Shown here: in pieces, positions 1-12,488 of the stretch
How the letters are laid out: every line of letters starts with the position of its first letter
Numbering within the stretch: position 1 is the first letter of the stretch
Assembly: GCA_963693365.1 (NCBI GenBank)
Contig: CAVNZM010000014.1
Location: 1-64,000, forward strand
DNA from: Amoebidium appalachense
Taxonomy: Eukaryota; Ichthyosporea
Reading direction: 5' to 3'
DNA length: 64,000 bases
Program-made: the position numbers and the translations under genes
Notes under the pieces: generated by a model
The model's input: only the letters and a program-made list of their open reading frames with translations
Told to the model about the DNA's origin: nothing
The model's database searches: none

Positions 1-109
1 CCTCTGTGCACTCTGCTCCCTTAGAACCTGCACAAAACAACAAATACGTTCTTCTATCAAAGACTCAAGCAACCTTTCACAGTCCATATCAAGACCACCA
101 TCCCCGAAA

Positions 110-112
110 CAG

Positions 113-149
<37 letters not shown>

Positions 150-196
150 TGCCCGCCCCGCCCGCCCGTGCGTCAAAAAAAAAAAAAAAAAAAAAA

Positions 197-233
<37 letters not shown>
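110..233. repeat. Compound poly-C / poly-A / poly-G tract
   Basis: A C run (about 113-148), a short GC-rich spacer, an A run and then a G run of about 37 nt. Open frames here are pure homopolymer translations (Pro, Lys, Gly). No gene is visible in the first 400 bases. Confidence 0.9.
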
Positions 234-235
<2 letters not shown>

Positions 236-424
236 GACAAGTTACATAATTATTCAGAAGCTAAAAAAATTAGTTCAGCTGCAGGGACACGTGCACATGT
301 TTGGTCTATTCTGGGGCATCAAAATGGGAGACAGCCCCTCGTGTGCCTGAGTGGCTTCCTCGTTTTTTTTTTTAGCACGGCCACAAACTGAATAGCACTT
401 GCCTTGTCTAGACTTTGTGCAAGC

Positions 425-935
425 CTACTCTTTCCGCATGTGCACAGAGTTTCTGCATGCGCTCAGGGGTGGAATGGGGGTGGGTGGTGTGTGTGTGTGT
501 GTGGTGGTGGTGGTGGGGGGGGGGGGGGGGGGGGGGGGGGGGGAAGGGAGGAAGGGATTTGTGTCTGATTTGTAATCCCTTTCCGTGTGTGCACAAAGTT
601 TCTGCATGTGCCTTAGGTGGAAGGGGGGGTGGGTGGTGTGGGTGGGTGGGTTGGGGGGGGGGGGGGGGGGGGTTGGGAAGGGAGGGGGTGGAGGGGGGGG
701 GGAGGGGGGGAGGGGGTGAAGGGAGGGGAGGGGGGGGGGGGGGGATTTGTGTCTGATTTGTGATCTCTCTTTCCGTGTTTGCACAAAGTTTCTGCATGCG
801 CTCAGGGGTGGAATGGGGGGTGGGTGGTGTGTGTGGGCATGGGGTGGCATGTGTGTGTGGGGGGGGGGAGGGGGGGGGGGGGGGGGGAGGGGGGGAGGGG
901 GGGAGGGGGGGATTTGTCTGTACTTCTGTGTGCAC
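425..935. repeat. Three tandem ~165-bp units with internal poly-G
   Basis: The block with TTTCTGCATG, GCTCAGGGGTGGAATGGGG, a G-run, and GATTTGTGTCTGATTTGT recurs three times, at about 430-590, 590-770 and 775-930. Each copy contains its own G-run, so the poly-G was duplicated as part of the unit. Confidence 0.8.
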
Positions 936-2474
936 ATACGCGGTTGCGTGCCACGGTGTGCGTTTAAATTCGTGTGTGTGTGCGTGCCTGCATGCGTACC
1001 CATGGCGCTTACGTGATTGTGTGGGCGTAGCTGCGCCGTGTGTGTGTCATGCATTGAAATGTGCAGACGTGTGTGCGTGTGTGTGTGCATGCACACGTGG
1101 CAGTGTGCCACGGTGTGTGAGCGTGCGCTCGTGCGTGCGTGTGGGCGTGTGGGCGTGCGTGCGTGTGTGCTGTGCGTGCGTTGTGGTCGGAGGGCCGGGC
1201 TAAATTCAAAGGCAGGGCGGGGGGTGGGGAAGAGGGAGAGGCGGGGAAGGGGGGGGGGGGGGGGGGGAGGGGGGGGAGGGGGGGGGAGGGGGGGAGGGGG
1301 GGGGGGGTTGGATTGTATGCCAGCATATGATACAGGAGTTTTTGTAAACTATCGAGTCCTGTTTCTTGTGCGTCTACCCACCGGCGTGGCTGGGGTTGAT
1401 ACCCTGGGCAAAGTGTGTACATATAGTTAGGACTGTTATATAGGTGTGTTAGTTTAGCTAATAGCATCGTAGCACCCTAGCTAGAGTACTGTCGGTGCTG
1501 GGTGGAAGACGGTAGTTCCCCCTGAGGGCCCCTAGGGGCACCTCCGGGAACAAAACGAGATAAAATAATAAAAAACTGTTTCTTGTGCGTCGTGTAGAAT
1601 AATTATTATTGTACATGTGGATGTGGGTGGGTGTGGGCCACCAGCTCACATCAGCGTGTTTACGTTGATTAACTTGTCTATATGTACACTAACTAAAGTG
1701 CGCGCTTTCGATTTAGCTGGTTGTGCAGGTGCGTCTTTCGGTGCATCCGTGCACGTTTCTGTTTTCCGTGCCTTTCCTCGTGGGCCACGGGAAATATTAA
1801 ATATTAAATAAAGCAGGGCACTTGTCTTGATTGGAGTGCCCTACTACCCACCTGTACAAGTTGTGTGCCCTGTAACCCACCACCGCATTGCCTCTCGTCC
1901 CTCCTAGCCCCCAAACAGCTGTCTGTGCCGCCTTGCCAAGCTTGCCATGCTGAATTTCTATTAACAGTCCAAAAGTCTAGCAAGTCTCTCACAGACATAG
2001 GCCGTAAGTTCCCTGGGAGTCTCAGGACTTCGTCGAACTTTGGGCGTTTATGGATGATGTACCGGGACTCAGAGGTGGGCCACAGATCTATTTGAAACTA
2101 TTTGGCGAATCAGATTACTTCATGAATCGTCTGTCCAATGTACAACAGTTTCTTTTACCTATATATGGTTTATCTGATTCCGGCGGTTGCAGCCCTTGAA
2201 GCGCCGAACCGACTGTCTCGGAGTTCCTGGACAACGTTCAAGTTTTCAAAGGTCGCTTCACGGGTGACGTCTGCACGCAGCCGGCCTAATAATTAGTTAG
2301 TTCTTGCAAGGACAGGTCAGCGCATTTCCTTTTGGCTTAACGAGACTAGTATTTAAGCATTTATACAGCTCACAAACGTGGAGCACCAACAGTCATCTTT
2401 GCACCTCTTCACCTCCCATTCAAACGACTCCTCCCCCTTCCCATCTTCCAGCTCTCCCCCCCACCCCCTCCACC
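936..2474. other. Unassigned upstream region
   Basis: From 936 to 1310 the sequence is TG-rich and G-rich low complexity. From 1320 to 2474 it is mostly unique. The block CTGTTTCTTGTGCGTC occurs twice, near 1358 and 1576. I find no convincing coding region. The last 150 bases before 2475 become C-rich and are probably the 5' leader of the ICMT gene. Confidence 0.6.
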
Positions 2475-2710
2475 ATGGAGCGCATAGGCGAGGCCGTATC
2501 TGACCTGCGCTACCGGCTGACTGCGCCGCTGCGGTCCAACCCTGTCTACGTGCAGGTGGCCTACTACTGGGACGACCCAGAGCTGAGCGGCCTACTGGGG
2601 GCGTTTGTGGGCTGCCTGTTTGGTGTGGGCGTGTGTGTGGCTGCACTGACAAGGTGCATGCAAGGGGACAGGGTTGGAGGGGTGGCGTTGGTGGGTGGGT
2701 GGGTGGGGGT

Positions 2711-2742
<32 letters not shown>

Positions 2743-3099
2743 GGAGCTGGAATACACGCACTTAGCACACAAGCACACATACATGCCCATGCCCACACAC
2801 CTGGCATCGCCCACATACACACTTACAAAGCACATATGCACATACACACACACGTACACGTGCATGCACACGCGCACACACAAAACTGCCCTCACGCACT
2901 TAAACACACAGCAAAATACACCCCACGCACACACAAGTGCACACATGCATGCACACACGTTTACATGCGCACCACCACACACGCGCTGGCTTGCTGGCTA
3001 GCGAACATTCAAGTTGGTTGCACTCGCTTGACTTGTCAGACCCCATTGCTATGCCTGAGCTCCAACGGCCAAGGGAATCTTAGCCGACACACAAACTAG

Positions 3100-3187
<88 letters not shown>

Positions 3188-4302
3188 ACACTCCTATATC
3201 CGTGCCCAAGCATACACAAGAGAACCTGCTCCCAAGCACACACTCACACACCAAGCAGGCACGGCACACACACATAAGGGAGTGGGCAAGCGAAGCCGCG
3301 GGGTTTGGTGGAGTGAAGGGGTGGGCGGGGCGGGGCGGTGGCCGAGGGGAGGGGGTGGGGGGGGGGGGGGGAGGGGGAGGGGGGGGAGAGGATTTAACCG
3401 TGGTTAGGTAGCATACGAGTGGGCCATATCACAGACAGAGCGATATGTGGGTGGTCGAGGGGGTAGAGGGTTGTTTTGTGTGTTTGTGTATTTTGGGGGG
3501 GGGGGGGGGGGGAGGGGAGGGGGGGGGAAGGGGGGAGGAGGGGAGTAAGTATGTTGATATGCTGTTGGTAAGTGTGTTGGTATGTGAGCATGCTTGTATT
3601 CATGTGTGTGGGTGTGCTTGTATTCATGTATGTGGGTATGCTTGTATTCATGTATGTGGGTATGCTTGTATTCATGTATGTGGGTGTGCCTGTATTCATG
3701 TATGTGGGTGTGCCTGTATTCATGTAAGTGGGTGTGCCTGTATTCATGTATGTGGGTGTGCTTGTATTCATGTATGTGGGTATGCTTGTATTCATGTATT
3801 TGGGTGTGCCTGTATTCATGTCCGTGGGTATGCCTGTATTCATGTATGTGGGTGTGCCTGTATTCATGTATGTGGGTGTGCCTGTATTCATGTAAGTGGG
3901 TGTGCCTGTATTCATGTATGTGGGTGTGCTTGTATTCGTGTATGTGGGTGTGCCTGTATTCGTGTCTGTGGGTATGCCTGTACGTATACTCACATGAGAC
4001 AGCCAGCCCCTGCACCTCATTATGTGTTCACTCGTTGTCTGCAAATGTGCGTACACGTGTGCTGGTGGGTGAGGCTGTGTGTGACTGTTGCACTTTACGT
4101 TATTCACGTGCTCATGTTTGTGTGCACCTGCCCCCCCCCAGCTGGACGTGGTTTGGGCTGTATCTTGCCCTCCTAGCCTGCTTCCACTTCCTCGAATTCT
4201 TTATGACGGCCCTCTTCCACCGTGACAAACTCTCCTACAGCTGTAGGCATATCCCCCCTACCCCCCATGCATTTCTACTTGTCATCACTTCTTGACCTGG
4301 CT

Positions 4303-4333
<31 letters not shown>

Positions 4334-4766
4334 TCCCCCCCCCCCTTCCCCACCTTCCTCCCCGTCCTCCCTCCCCTCCCCCTCCCCCCAATGTCTTGTA
4401 TTATTTACGCTATCACACATGTATGTCAAAGTACTCGATGCACTTACCACAGAGGCTCGTCGGTTTGCTGCCGTTGAACCCCTCTTCCTGTGCACCCCCC
4501 TCCCCCCCTCTCCCCCCCCCCCCCCTCCCCCTCCCTCTCTCTCCTCTTGAGATCATAGGGCTAGCCCCCCCCCCCCCCCCCCCCCCTCCCTCCTCCTTTT
4601 CTTTAATTAAATGCAAGAAAGCAAAGACACCCGCTCCCTCATCAATCTTATAGAAAATCGGAGCTAACCCCCCCCCTCTCCCCCCCCCCCCCCCCACCAC
4701 CACCACCACCACCACCACCGCGCACACACACACGCACAAAAAAAAAAAAAAAAACATAGGAGCTAC

Positions 4767-4797
<31 letters not shown>

Positions 4798-5306
4798 AAA
4801 AAAAAAAAAAAAAAACCAGGAACATATAAACTACCCCCCGCCCCCCTTCCCCCCAAGAACATAGGGGTTATCCCCCCGCCCCCCTCCCCCCTGGAACATA
4901 GAAGTTGATTCACCCCCCTAACCATGGCATCTAACCCCCCCCCCCCCCCCCTGCAGCGTACCTGCTGGACCACAGTGACGAGTACCATGCAGCCATGGGC
5001 CTGGCCCTGATGGAGTACCTGGCCGAGTGCCTGCTGTGGCCTAGCGCAAAGGACCAGGCGTGGCTGCCGGCACTGGGTGGGTCATGCACGTGCACTGTGC
5101 TAGGCGCATGGTGGTGGCAGTTAGAGGGCATGTGTGGTTGACTGATTGCATTTGGAAGAGTTGGACTGCTTGTATGATGTGTGTAACATGGGGGGGGGGG
5201 GAAGGGAAGAGGCTGGAGGCAGTCAGATGGTCACGAGATAGAAGCACACTGCGATGTGTTCAGCAGTAGCCTCTTCCCTAACCCCCCTCCCCTTCCCCCG
5301 CCCCCC

Positions 5307-5355
<49 letters not shown>

Positions 5356-5384
5356 ACACACACACTCACACTCACACTCACACT

Positions 5385-5443
<59 letters not shown>

Positions 5444-5995
5444 GCGCGCGTACAGGGTTCGTTATTGCCGTTGCCGGGCAGGGTGTGCGCACGGTGGCCA
5501 TGTACACGGCTGGGCGGCACTTTACGCATCTGGTCAGAGAGAAGAGAGTCAGCGACCATGAGCTGGTCACCACCGGCATATACAGGTGGGTACTTATACG
5601 GGCAGGGCATATACAGGTGGGTACTTATACGGGCAGGGGGAATAGACAGGTGGATACTTATACGGGCAGGGGGAATATACAGGTGGATACTTATACGGGC
5701 AGGAGGATATACAGGTGGGTACTTATACGGGTAGGGGGCATATAGGGGTGGGGCCTTATCCGGGGAGAGGGCATATACAGGTGGCAGCATATACGGGCGG
5801 GAGGCTTTTTCAGGTGGGGGGGCATATACGTGTCGGGGCATATGCTGGTGGGGGGGCATATACGTGTGGGGGCATATATGGGTGGGCTGAGATGGGCGGG
5901 AGCTTATAATGGTGGGAGTTTATATAGGCAGAGACATATAAAGGTGGAACCTTGTATGAACGGGCATATATAGGTGGGGCGCACATACCAGTGGG

Positions 5996-6043
<48 letters not shown>

Positions 6044-8462
6044 GGGGGAGGGGGGGGGGGGGGGGGGGGGGGGGGACGGGTTAGGGCAAATTGGGGTGGG
6101 AGCACATACGGGTAGGGCCCGGGTACGCTGTTAGGCACGCTGCATATGGCTGCAGAGCAAACAGACATACATGTGGGTTGGGCTAGGACCACGGCACAGG
6201 CAGCCACACAGGCACACAGGCACACATGCGCGCAGCAGCAGCCACACGGCCACACAGGCACACATACATGCACCTAGCAGTAGCCGCAGAGGTAGGAAGG
6301 CACGCAGGCACAACGGCACGTATCAGCAGCCACGCAAGCTCACAGGCACACATGCCACAGGCACGTACCAACACACATGCACGTAGCATAAGGCACACGT
6401 CCACGTAGCAGCAGCCACACAGGCACACAGGCACGCAATAACACACATGCACGTAACAGTAGCCATACATGCACACAGGCACACACACTCGTAGCAGTAG
6501 GCACACACATGGCTGTGTGGCTGACGTGCCTGCATGTGTTTAGGTGCCAAGCAGCAGCCACACAGGCACACATGCACACATGCATGTAGCAGCAGCCACA
6601 CAGGTGCACAGACATATAGCAGCAGTCACACAGGCACACATGCACACATACACGTAGCAGCAGCCACACAGGTGCACAGACACATAGCAGCAGCCACACA
6701 GGCACACAGGCACATAGGGGCAGCCACACAGGCACTTAGGGGCAGCCACACAGGCACACAGGCACGACAGGAGCAGCCACACGGGCACGCAGGCACATGG
6801 CAGCAGCCACACAGGCACACAGGCACAATGTTACACGTGTACACAAGCACACAAGCACACAGGCAGCCAGCAGGCACACATGCACACAGCCATACAGCCA
6901 CAGACACCGTGTGGTAAAGAGGGCACACTGCCTCTCATGCCCACACAGCCAGGGACTCAAGGCTTGTTTTTGTACAAACAGCAACACATGCTACCAACCA
7001 CACATGCATACAGCCACACATGCACACAGCCACACATGCATACAGCCACACAGCCACACATGCATACAGCCCACGCCCACACACATCCACAGAGCTCACA
7101 CATGAACACATGCACATAGCCCACACACACACACATGCACACAGCCATACGTGCACACATGCACATAGCCCACACATGCACACATGCACACATGCACACA
7201 TATGCACACATGCACACATGCACACATGCACACATGCACATAGCACACATGCACACATGCACACATGCACACATGCACATAGCCCACACATGCACACATG
7301 CACACAGCCACACATGCACACATGCGCATAGCCCACACATGCACACAGCCACACAGCCACACAGCCCTGCATGCATACGGGCACGCAGGCTAACATGCAG
7401 GCTACACTTACACATGAAGCCGGCTTGGGCAACTAGCAGCCACCACATGTGTGCAGGCACACAAACATGTGAGGCACACATGCCCCCATGCACACATGCA
7501 CACACTCTTTACAGGCAGACCATCAGCCACACAGGCACACACACGTACGTGCACACAGGGATCTAGCAACCACACTGGCACACTGGCAGGCTGACGGCTA
7601 CACATGCAGACATGCACGGCCGCACACAGGCCACCAGGCACGCTAGCACCCAGAAATGTACACAGGCAGGCTAGCAGCCACATATGCACACGGGCAGGCT
7701 GGCAGCCATACAGGCACGCAGGCAGGCTGGAGCCCACACGTGCACACAGACGGAGTAGCAGTCACCGTGTACACATGTGTACGGGCACACAGTAAGGCTA
7801 GCTGGCAGCCGCATAGGCACACATGTAGGATGGCAGGCACACATGCGCACCTGCACACGCGGCACAGGTAGGCTAGTGTACAGCCACACACACATGCAGG
7901 CTATTAGCCACAGTTTCAAGTATACAAGGGGCATAGGCCCAGACAGTCACGTACTCGGAGCATAGGGCCGTGCATACGCAGACAGGCACACATGCAACTG
8001 TGGGCTAGAACACATGCATGCCACATGCCTCGTGCACACATACAGCCACCTGGCCTGGAGCTAGACAGGCACACACAGACGGTGGTAGCAGGCACACAGG
8101 CGCACACAGGCACTCAGACAGCCGACACCGGCACACAGGTCTGCAGGCACAGCACCCGCACATATATGCGCACAGGCACCCAGGCACACACGTCACGTGG
8201 CAGGCCTGTGCATGCAGGCACCCAGGCAGATACAGGCAGACACATGCACCTAAGTGGGCACCATGCTCCAATCATGGGCCCATGCACAGCATCATGCAGC
8301 ACTGGGCTGGCATGGGAGGTGTCCTGGGGGCCCAGTGGGGTCTGGCGTTGGTTATTGGGGGAGGGGGGGGGGGGGGGGGGGGGGGGGAGGGGGGGGGGAT
8401 CGGCCCATACAAATTTATGAGAACTTAATTCACGCACTTCGAGTCTCGCTATGGGCCGGACA

Positions 8463-8529
<67 letters not shown>

Positions 8530-9685
8530 TTACCCGACACCCGTGCACATTTTTACAAGGCATATTTACCCCTACCTATGCATGTGTCCACCCCTACCCA
8601 TACTCCTGTGTGCACATACACACGAGGGGGTTTGGTTGTCCATGCATACACGTGTGTTGCAATATGCTGGTGTGCATGACTGGGTGGGTTGGTGTGCATG
8701 ACTGGGTGGGTTGGTGTGCATGACTGGGTGGGTTGGTGTGCATGACTGGGTGGGTTGGTGTGCATGACTGGGTGGGTTGGTGTGCATGACTGGGTGGGTT
8801 GGTGTGCATGACTGGGTGGGTTGGTGTGCATGACTGGGTGGGTTGGTGTGCATGACTGGGTGGGTTGGTGTGCATGACTGGGTGGGTTGGTGTGCTTGAC
8901 TGGGTGGGTTGGTGTGCTTGACTGGGTGGGTTGGCGTGCTTGACTGGGTGGGTTGGCGTGCTTGACTGGGTGGGTTGGCGTGCTTGACTGGGTGGGTTGG
9001 CGTGCTTGACTGGGTGGGTTGGCGTGCTTGACTGGGTGGGTTGGCGTGCTTGACTGGGTGGGTTGGCGTGCTTGACTGGGTGGGTTGGCGTGCTTGACTG
9101 GGTGGGTTGGCGTGCTTGACTGGGTGGGTTGGCGTGCTTGACTGGGTGGGTTGGCGTGCTTGACTGGGTGGGTTGGCGTGCTTGACTGGGTGGGTTGGCG
9201 TGCTTGACTGGGTGGGTTGGCGTGCTTGACTGGGTGGGTTGGCGTCTGATGTGCTTGACTGGGTGGGTTGGCGTGCTTGACTGGGTGGGTTGGCGTCTGA
9301 TGTGCTTGACTGGGTGGGTTGGCGTCTGACTGGGTGGGTTGGCGTGCTTGACTGGGTGGGTTGGCGTGCTTGACTGGGTGGGTTGGCGTGCTTGACTGGG
9401 TGGGTTGGCGTGCTTGACTGGGTGGGTTGGCGTGCTTGACTGGGTGGGTTGGCGTGCTTGACTGGGTGGGTAATGTGTACCAATGACTGACACATCTTGG
9501 TCACAGCGTCAGCAGGCACCCCGGCTACATGGGCTGGTTCTGGTTTGTGGTCGGCACCCAGATCATGCTCTGCAACCCCATCGTACGTGGCTCCCCCCCC
9601 CCCTCCCCCCTCCCCTCCCCTCCCCCCCCCCCCCCCCTCTCCCCCCTCTCTCTCTCCCCCCCCTCCCCCCCCCCCTCCCCCTCCC

Positions 9686-9716
<31 letters not shown>

Positions 9717-11090
9717 AAACAACTTTGATCTTTTACCTATCTCTCTCTCCCCATCTTTGAATCCCACTTAATCCCATCCTATTGTGTTCCTCCCATCACC
9801 CTCTCTTTAAGTCCCCATCCCACCTTAAAGCTCCACCGTTTTATGCCTGCAGGTGCCTTCATGCCCTTTCCCTTTGCCCCTGACATCGAATACTGATCCC
9901 CTATACTTCCCAGTACTCCCCCCCACCCCTCCCCCCTCTCCTTGTCACGTCTCTCTTCCCTTGCCCCGTCCGCCCTTCCCTCCCCCATCGCTCTTCCCAC
10001 CTCCCCTTGCCTCGTGCTCCTCTCTTCTGCCCCTCCCCCCCCCCCCCCCCCCCCCCCCCCCTTTGCCCCGTCCCCCTTTCCCCTCCCCACCCCCTCCTTT
10101 TGCCCCGTTCCCCTCCTTTTCACTCTTCCGCCTCCTTGCCTACCCCCCTCTCCCCGGTCCTCCCCCCTGTCCCCCCTGGCCACGTCCCCCCTTCCCTGCC
10201 CCATCACCCCCCCCCCCCCCCCCCCCCTCGCCCCGTCCCTCTTTCTCCTCCTAGTCCCCGTTCCCCTCCCACGCCCCCTTCCCCCCCTTGCCTCCCCCTC
10301 CCCCTCCCCCCCCCCCCCCCCCCCCCCCCCCGTCGTCCCCCCGCCCCGCCGCCCCCTCTCCTCTCCCTTCTTCCCCCCCCCCCCCCCCCATTGAACTGTC
10401 CCCCTCCCCTTCCCCCTTCCCCCACCTTGCCACATCCTTCTCCCTCCCCTCCCCTCCCCCCTGCCCCGCCACACCCTCCTCTCCTCACCCATTCCCTTCC
10501 CTTGCACTGTCCCATTCCCCTTCCCACGTTTCTCCCCTTGCCCGGGCCCCGACCCCTTCTCCTATTTCTCACCCCCCCTTTGTCCCTCTGCCCCGTCCCC
10601 CCTCCTCCTCGCCTTCCCCCCCCCCCCCCCTCCCCTAGGGTATCCCACCATGGCCCTAGCCTACATCTGCAGCCTTGCGTTCTTTGTGGATGTGTTTGAT
10701 TTTTACGAGGTAGAGTAGATGCTGGTGCACATGCATCATGCTGTGTGGTGTATGTCATTCCTTGGAGTGTATTTGTTGAAGTATGTGTGCAAAAACAGAT
10801 GGTGCATCCGGGCAATGCCTTATATACACAGGCGCATGTACACGGACACACACACATACACACATACATGCACATGCATACACAACCCCTCTCTCCTCAC
10901 CTCCCCCCGGCCCCCCCACCCCCCCTCTGTGCTCTGTAAAGCTGGACAGAAAAGTAATTTCGACACCTGCCTTCCCACAGGCACACACACACCCTTCCCC
11001 TACCTGCACACACACATACACACACACACACAGACACACACACGCACATGCACACACACTCACTCACACACACACACACACGCACGCGCG

Positions 11091-11133
<43 letters not shown>

Positions 11134-11287
11134 GCACACACAGACCACGGCACTGTTTGCCTATGCGGCCTGGCGCTTCTTTGTGGATCGGATAGCCCAC
11201 GAGGAGGCCAAGCTGGTGGAGTTCTTTGGGGATGCATACCTGAGCTTCCGCAAGAATGTGCCCACAGGCATACCGTTCATTCCATAG
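2475..11287 (+). CDS. Protein-S-isoprenylcysteine O-methyltransferase (ICMT/Ste14 family), six exons
   Basis: Methylates the C-terminal prenylated cysteine of CaaX proteins with S-adenosylmethionine at the ER membrane. Exons: 2475-2653, 4142-4242, 4957-5076, 5456-5585, 9507-9582 and 11144-11287. They sum to 750 nt (249 aa), within the family's usual size. All introns are GT-AG. Family signatures seen are: [20 protein letters not shown] and [13 protein letters not shown] (about 75-107), [20 protein letters not shown] (RHPGY at 180-184), [22 protein letters not shown] (212-223, the R/EE cofactor motif) and the C-terminal VPTGIPFIP. Hydrophobic stretches fit a multi-pass protein. The start is the first ATG in frame with the N-terminal segment and sits in a CCACCATGG context. 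Introns are 364 to 3921 nt and hold several minisatellites. A possible extra exon lies at 10639-10718. Confidence 0.93.
3103..3182. repeat. (CA)n microsatellite, ICMT intron 1
   Basis: About 40 uninterrupted AC dinucleotides. Confidence 0.95.
3590..3985. repeat. 24-bp minisatellite, ICMT intron 1
   Basis: About 16 copies of a 24-nt unit built from TGTATTCATG followed by TATGTGGGTGTGCC, with substitutions between copies (GTGCC/GTGCT/GTATG; TATG/TAAG/TCCG). The unit is a multiple of three and lacks stops in several frames, so it gives spurious long ORFs on both strands. Confidence 0.9.
5309..5450. repeat. (CA)n with CG/CT variants at the 3' end of ICMT intron 3
   Basis: A C-run is followed by about 140 nt of AC repeats ending in CGCGCGCGTACAG. 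The AG of this end is the acceptor of exon 4, so the microsatellite forms the intron 3' terminus. Confidence 0.9.
5585..5990. repeat. Degenerate ~34-bp minisatellite, start of ICMT intron 4
   Basis: Units contain ATATACAGGTGGGTACTTAT and ACGGGCAGGGG. The first copies repeat the exon-4 donor context (TATACAGGTGGGTACT), so several near-identical potential 5' splice sites follow the real one at 5585/5586. Confidence 0.8.
5999..6078. repeat. (TA)n followed by poly-G
   Basis: About 21 TA dinucleotides to 6041, then G-runs. This lies inside ICMT intron 4. Confidence 0.95.
6180..8250. repeat. 2-kb CA-rich degenerate satellite, ICMT intron 4
   Basis: Interleaved short units such as GCAGCAGCCACACAGGCACA, CACATGCACACA and CACACAGCCACA. 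The composition is strongly A/C biased and reads are open in several frames as His/Thr or Cys/Val repeats. No gene is present. Confidence 0.85.
8465..8527. repeat. (CA)n microsatellite
   Basis: About 31 dinucleotides, preceded by a G-run at 8360-8398. Within ICMT intron 4. Confidence 0.95.
8667..9471. repeat. 22-bp minisatellite, ~36 copies, ICMT intron 4
   Basis: The unit is TGACTGGGTGGGTT followed by GGTGTGCA or a variant. Variants are zoned: TGTGCAT to about 8890, TGTGCTT for about two copies, then CGTGCTT for most of the rest, with three shortened or extended copies carrying GTCTGA near 9243-9326. Confidence 0.95.
9590..10640. repeat. Poly-C / CCCT-rich pyrimidine region, ICMT intron 5
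   Basis: Long C-runs, a C-run to A-run junction at about 9706, and a degenerate array of CCCCTTTGCCCCGTCCCC-like units. No coding sequence until the possible exon at 10639. Confidence 0.85.
10639..10718 (+). other. Possible alternative or decayed ICMT exon
   Basis: Preceded by a C-rich tract ending in TAG. In one frame it reads [20 protein letters not shown] followed by FYEVE and a stop. It shares the 15-nt block TTCTTTGTGGAT plus flanks with the true exon 6 (11144-11287), where the same nucleotides encode FFVD of the WRFFVDR motif. Joined to exon 5 (phase 0) the acceptor would put it in a different frame and hit a stop after six codons, so skipping it gives the conserved protein. Confidence 0.35.
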
Positions 11288-11365
11288 TCTTCTTAGACCA
11301 CATGCCAAGCAGATGAATATGTTCTGTCGTAGTCCTACCTACAGGGTTGCTTGTCCCGTGGGGCA

Positions 11366-11404
<39 letters not shown>

Positions 11405-11576
11405 TAATTCTGAATGCTACAAATCAACGAAAGTTAAATCCCGTATGGGTTATACCAGTACATTGTTAGCAGGACCTTTTTTGACTACTCCTTTTTCTTG
11501 TTTGTTTTTTATTGTGTGGAAGGAAGAGAGAGGGGGGGAAGGGGGGGGAGGGGGAGGGGGGGGGGGGGGATTCCGT

Positions 11577-11582
11577 AATAAA
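11577..11582 (+). terminator. Candidate ICMT polyadenylation signal
   Basis: AATAAA 290 nt after the ICMT stop codon, after two G-runs. Position only; no other support. Confidence 0.35.
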
Positions 11583-11875
11583 AAGCACGAATGTCCTGCT
11601 TTGTGCATAAGAGAACACGACTGGCTCTTCAAACGCTAATCTGGTGCCGTGTCGGCTAGTAATAAACCACACATGGTGTATTTCACGAAGTCTGGCGTGT
11701 AAGTGTCACTGAGAATTTGGGGGTGGCTGTGTGCATGTGCCCAGGGTCGGAGGCATGGAGAACTACTTTCCCCCCCTCCGTCCCACCTTTCCCCCAACCA
11801 AGTACCCCTCTTCCCCCCCCCTCCCCCCTCCCCCCCCCCCCCCCCAAAAAAAAAAAAAAAAAAAAAAGGTAACTC

Positions 11876-11930
<55 letters not shown>

Positions 11931-12274
11931 GAACACACGCGCGCACACACTTGGTACCCCCCCCCCCCCCCCTCTCCCCCCTCCACCTCGGCCCTTAACC
12001 CACCCACCCACCCACTCACCAAAGCACATACATGTGTGTGCCCATGCGCGCGCACACACACAAACTCATACACACACTCGCACACACCTGGTAGGACCAC
12101 CCCCCCCTCCCCCCCCCCCCCCCCCCCCCCCCCTTCCCCCCCCTGCCCATCCAACCCCCATCCACCCACCCACACAAATGTGTCCACTCTTGCGTGTGTG
12201 CGCACGCACAAACACATGCACAGTGCCACGCACTTGCACGCACCCGGTAGGACCCCCTCCCCCCCCTCCCCCCC

Positions 12275-12305
<31 letters not shown>

Positions 12306-12449
12306 AAGAAAAGAAAAGGAAAGGAAAAAGAAAAAATACACACACACACTCACACACACACCGTTGCACACATACACACACCACAACGACCACACCACTA
12401 CCACCACCACCACACAACCAACCCCTCTCCCTCTCCCCCAACACACACG

Positions 12450-12488
<39 letters not shown>

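Noticed and set aside
6-1467. Long proline-, glycine- and histidine-rich ORFs at the left end
   Set aside because: They are translations of C-runs, G-runs and TG/CA repeats, overlap on both strands, and lack any domain or splice structure.
6180-8250. CRISPR-like spaced repeats
   Set aside because: Units are degenerate CA-rich satellite words without constant repeat/unique spacer structure, in a eukaryotic intron.
8572-9708. 378-codon minus-strand ORF of repeated [13 protein letters not shown]
   Set aside because: It is the 22-bp minisatellite read in three frames; it lies in an ICMT intron and ends in poly-G/poly-C.
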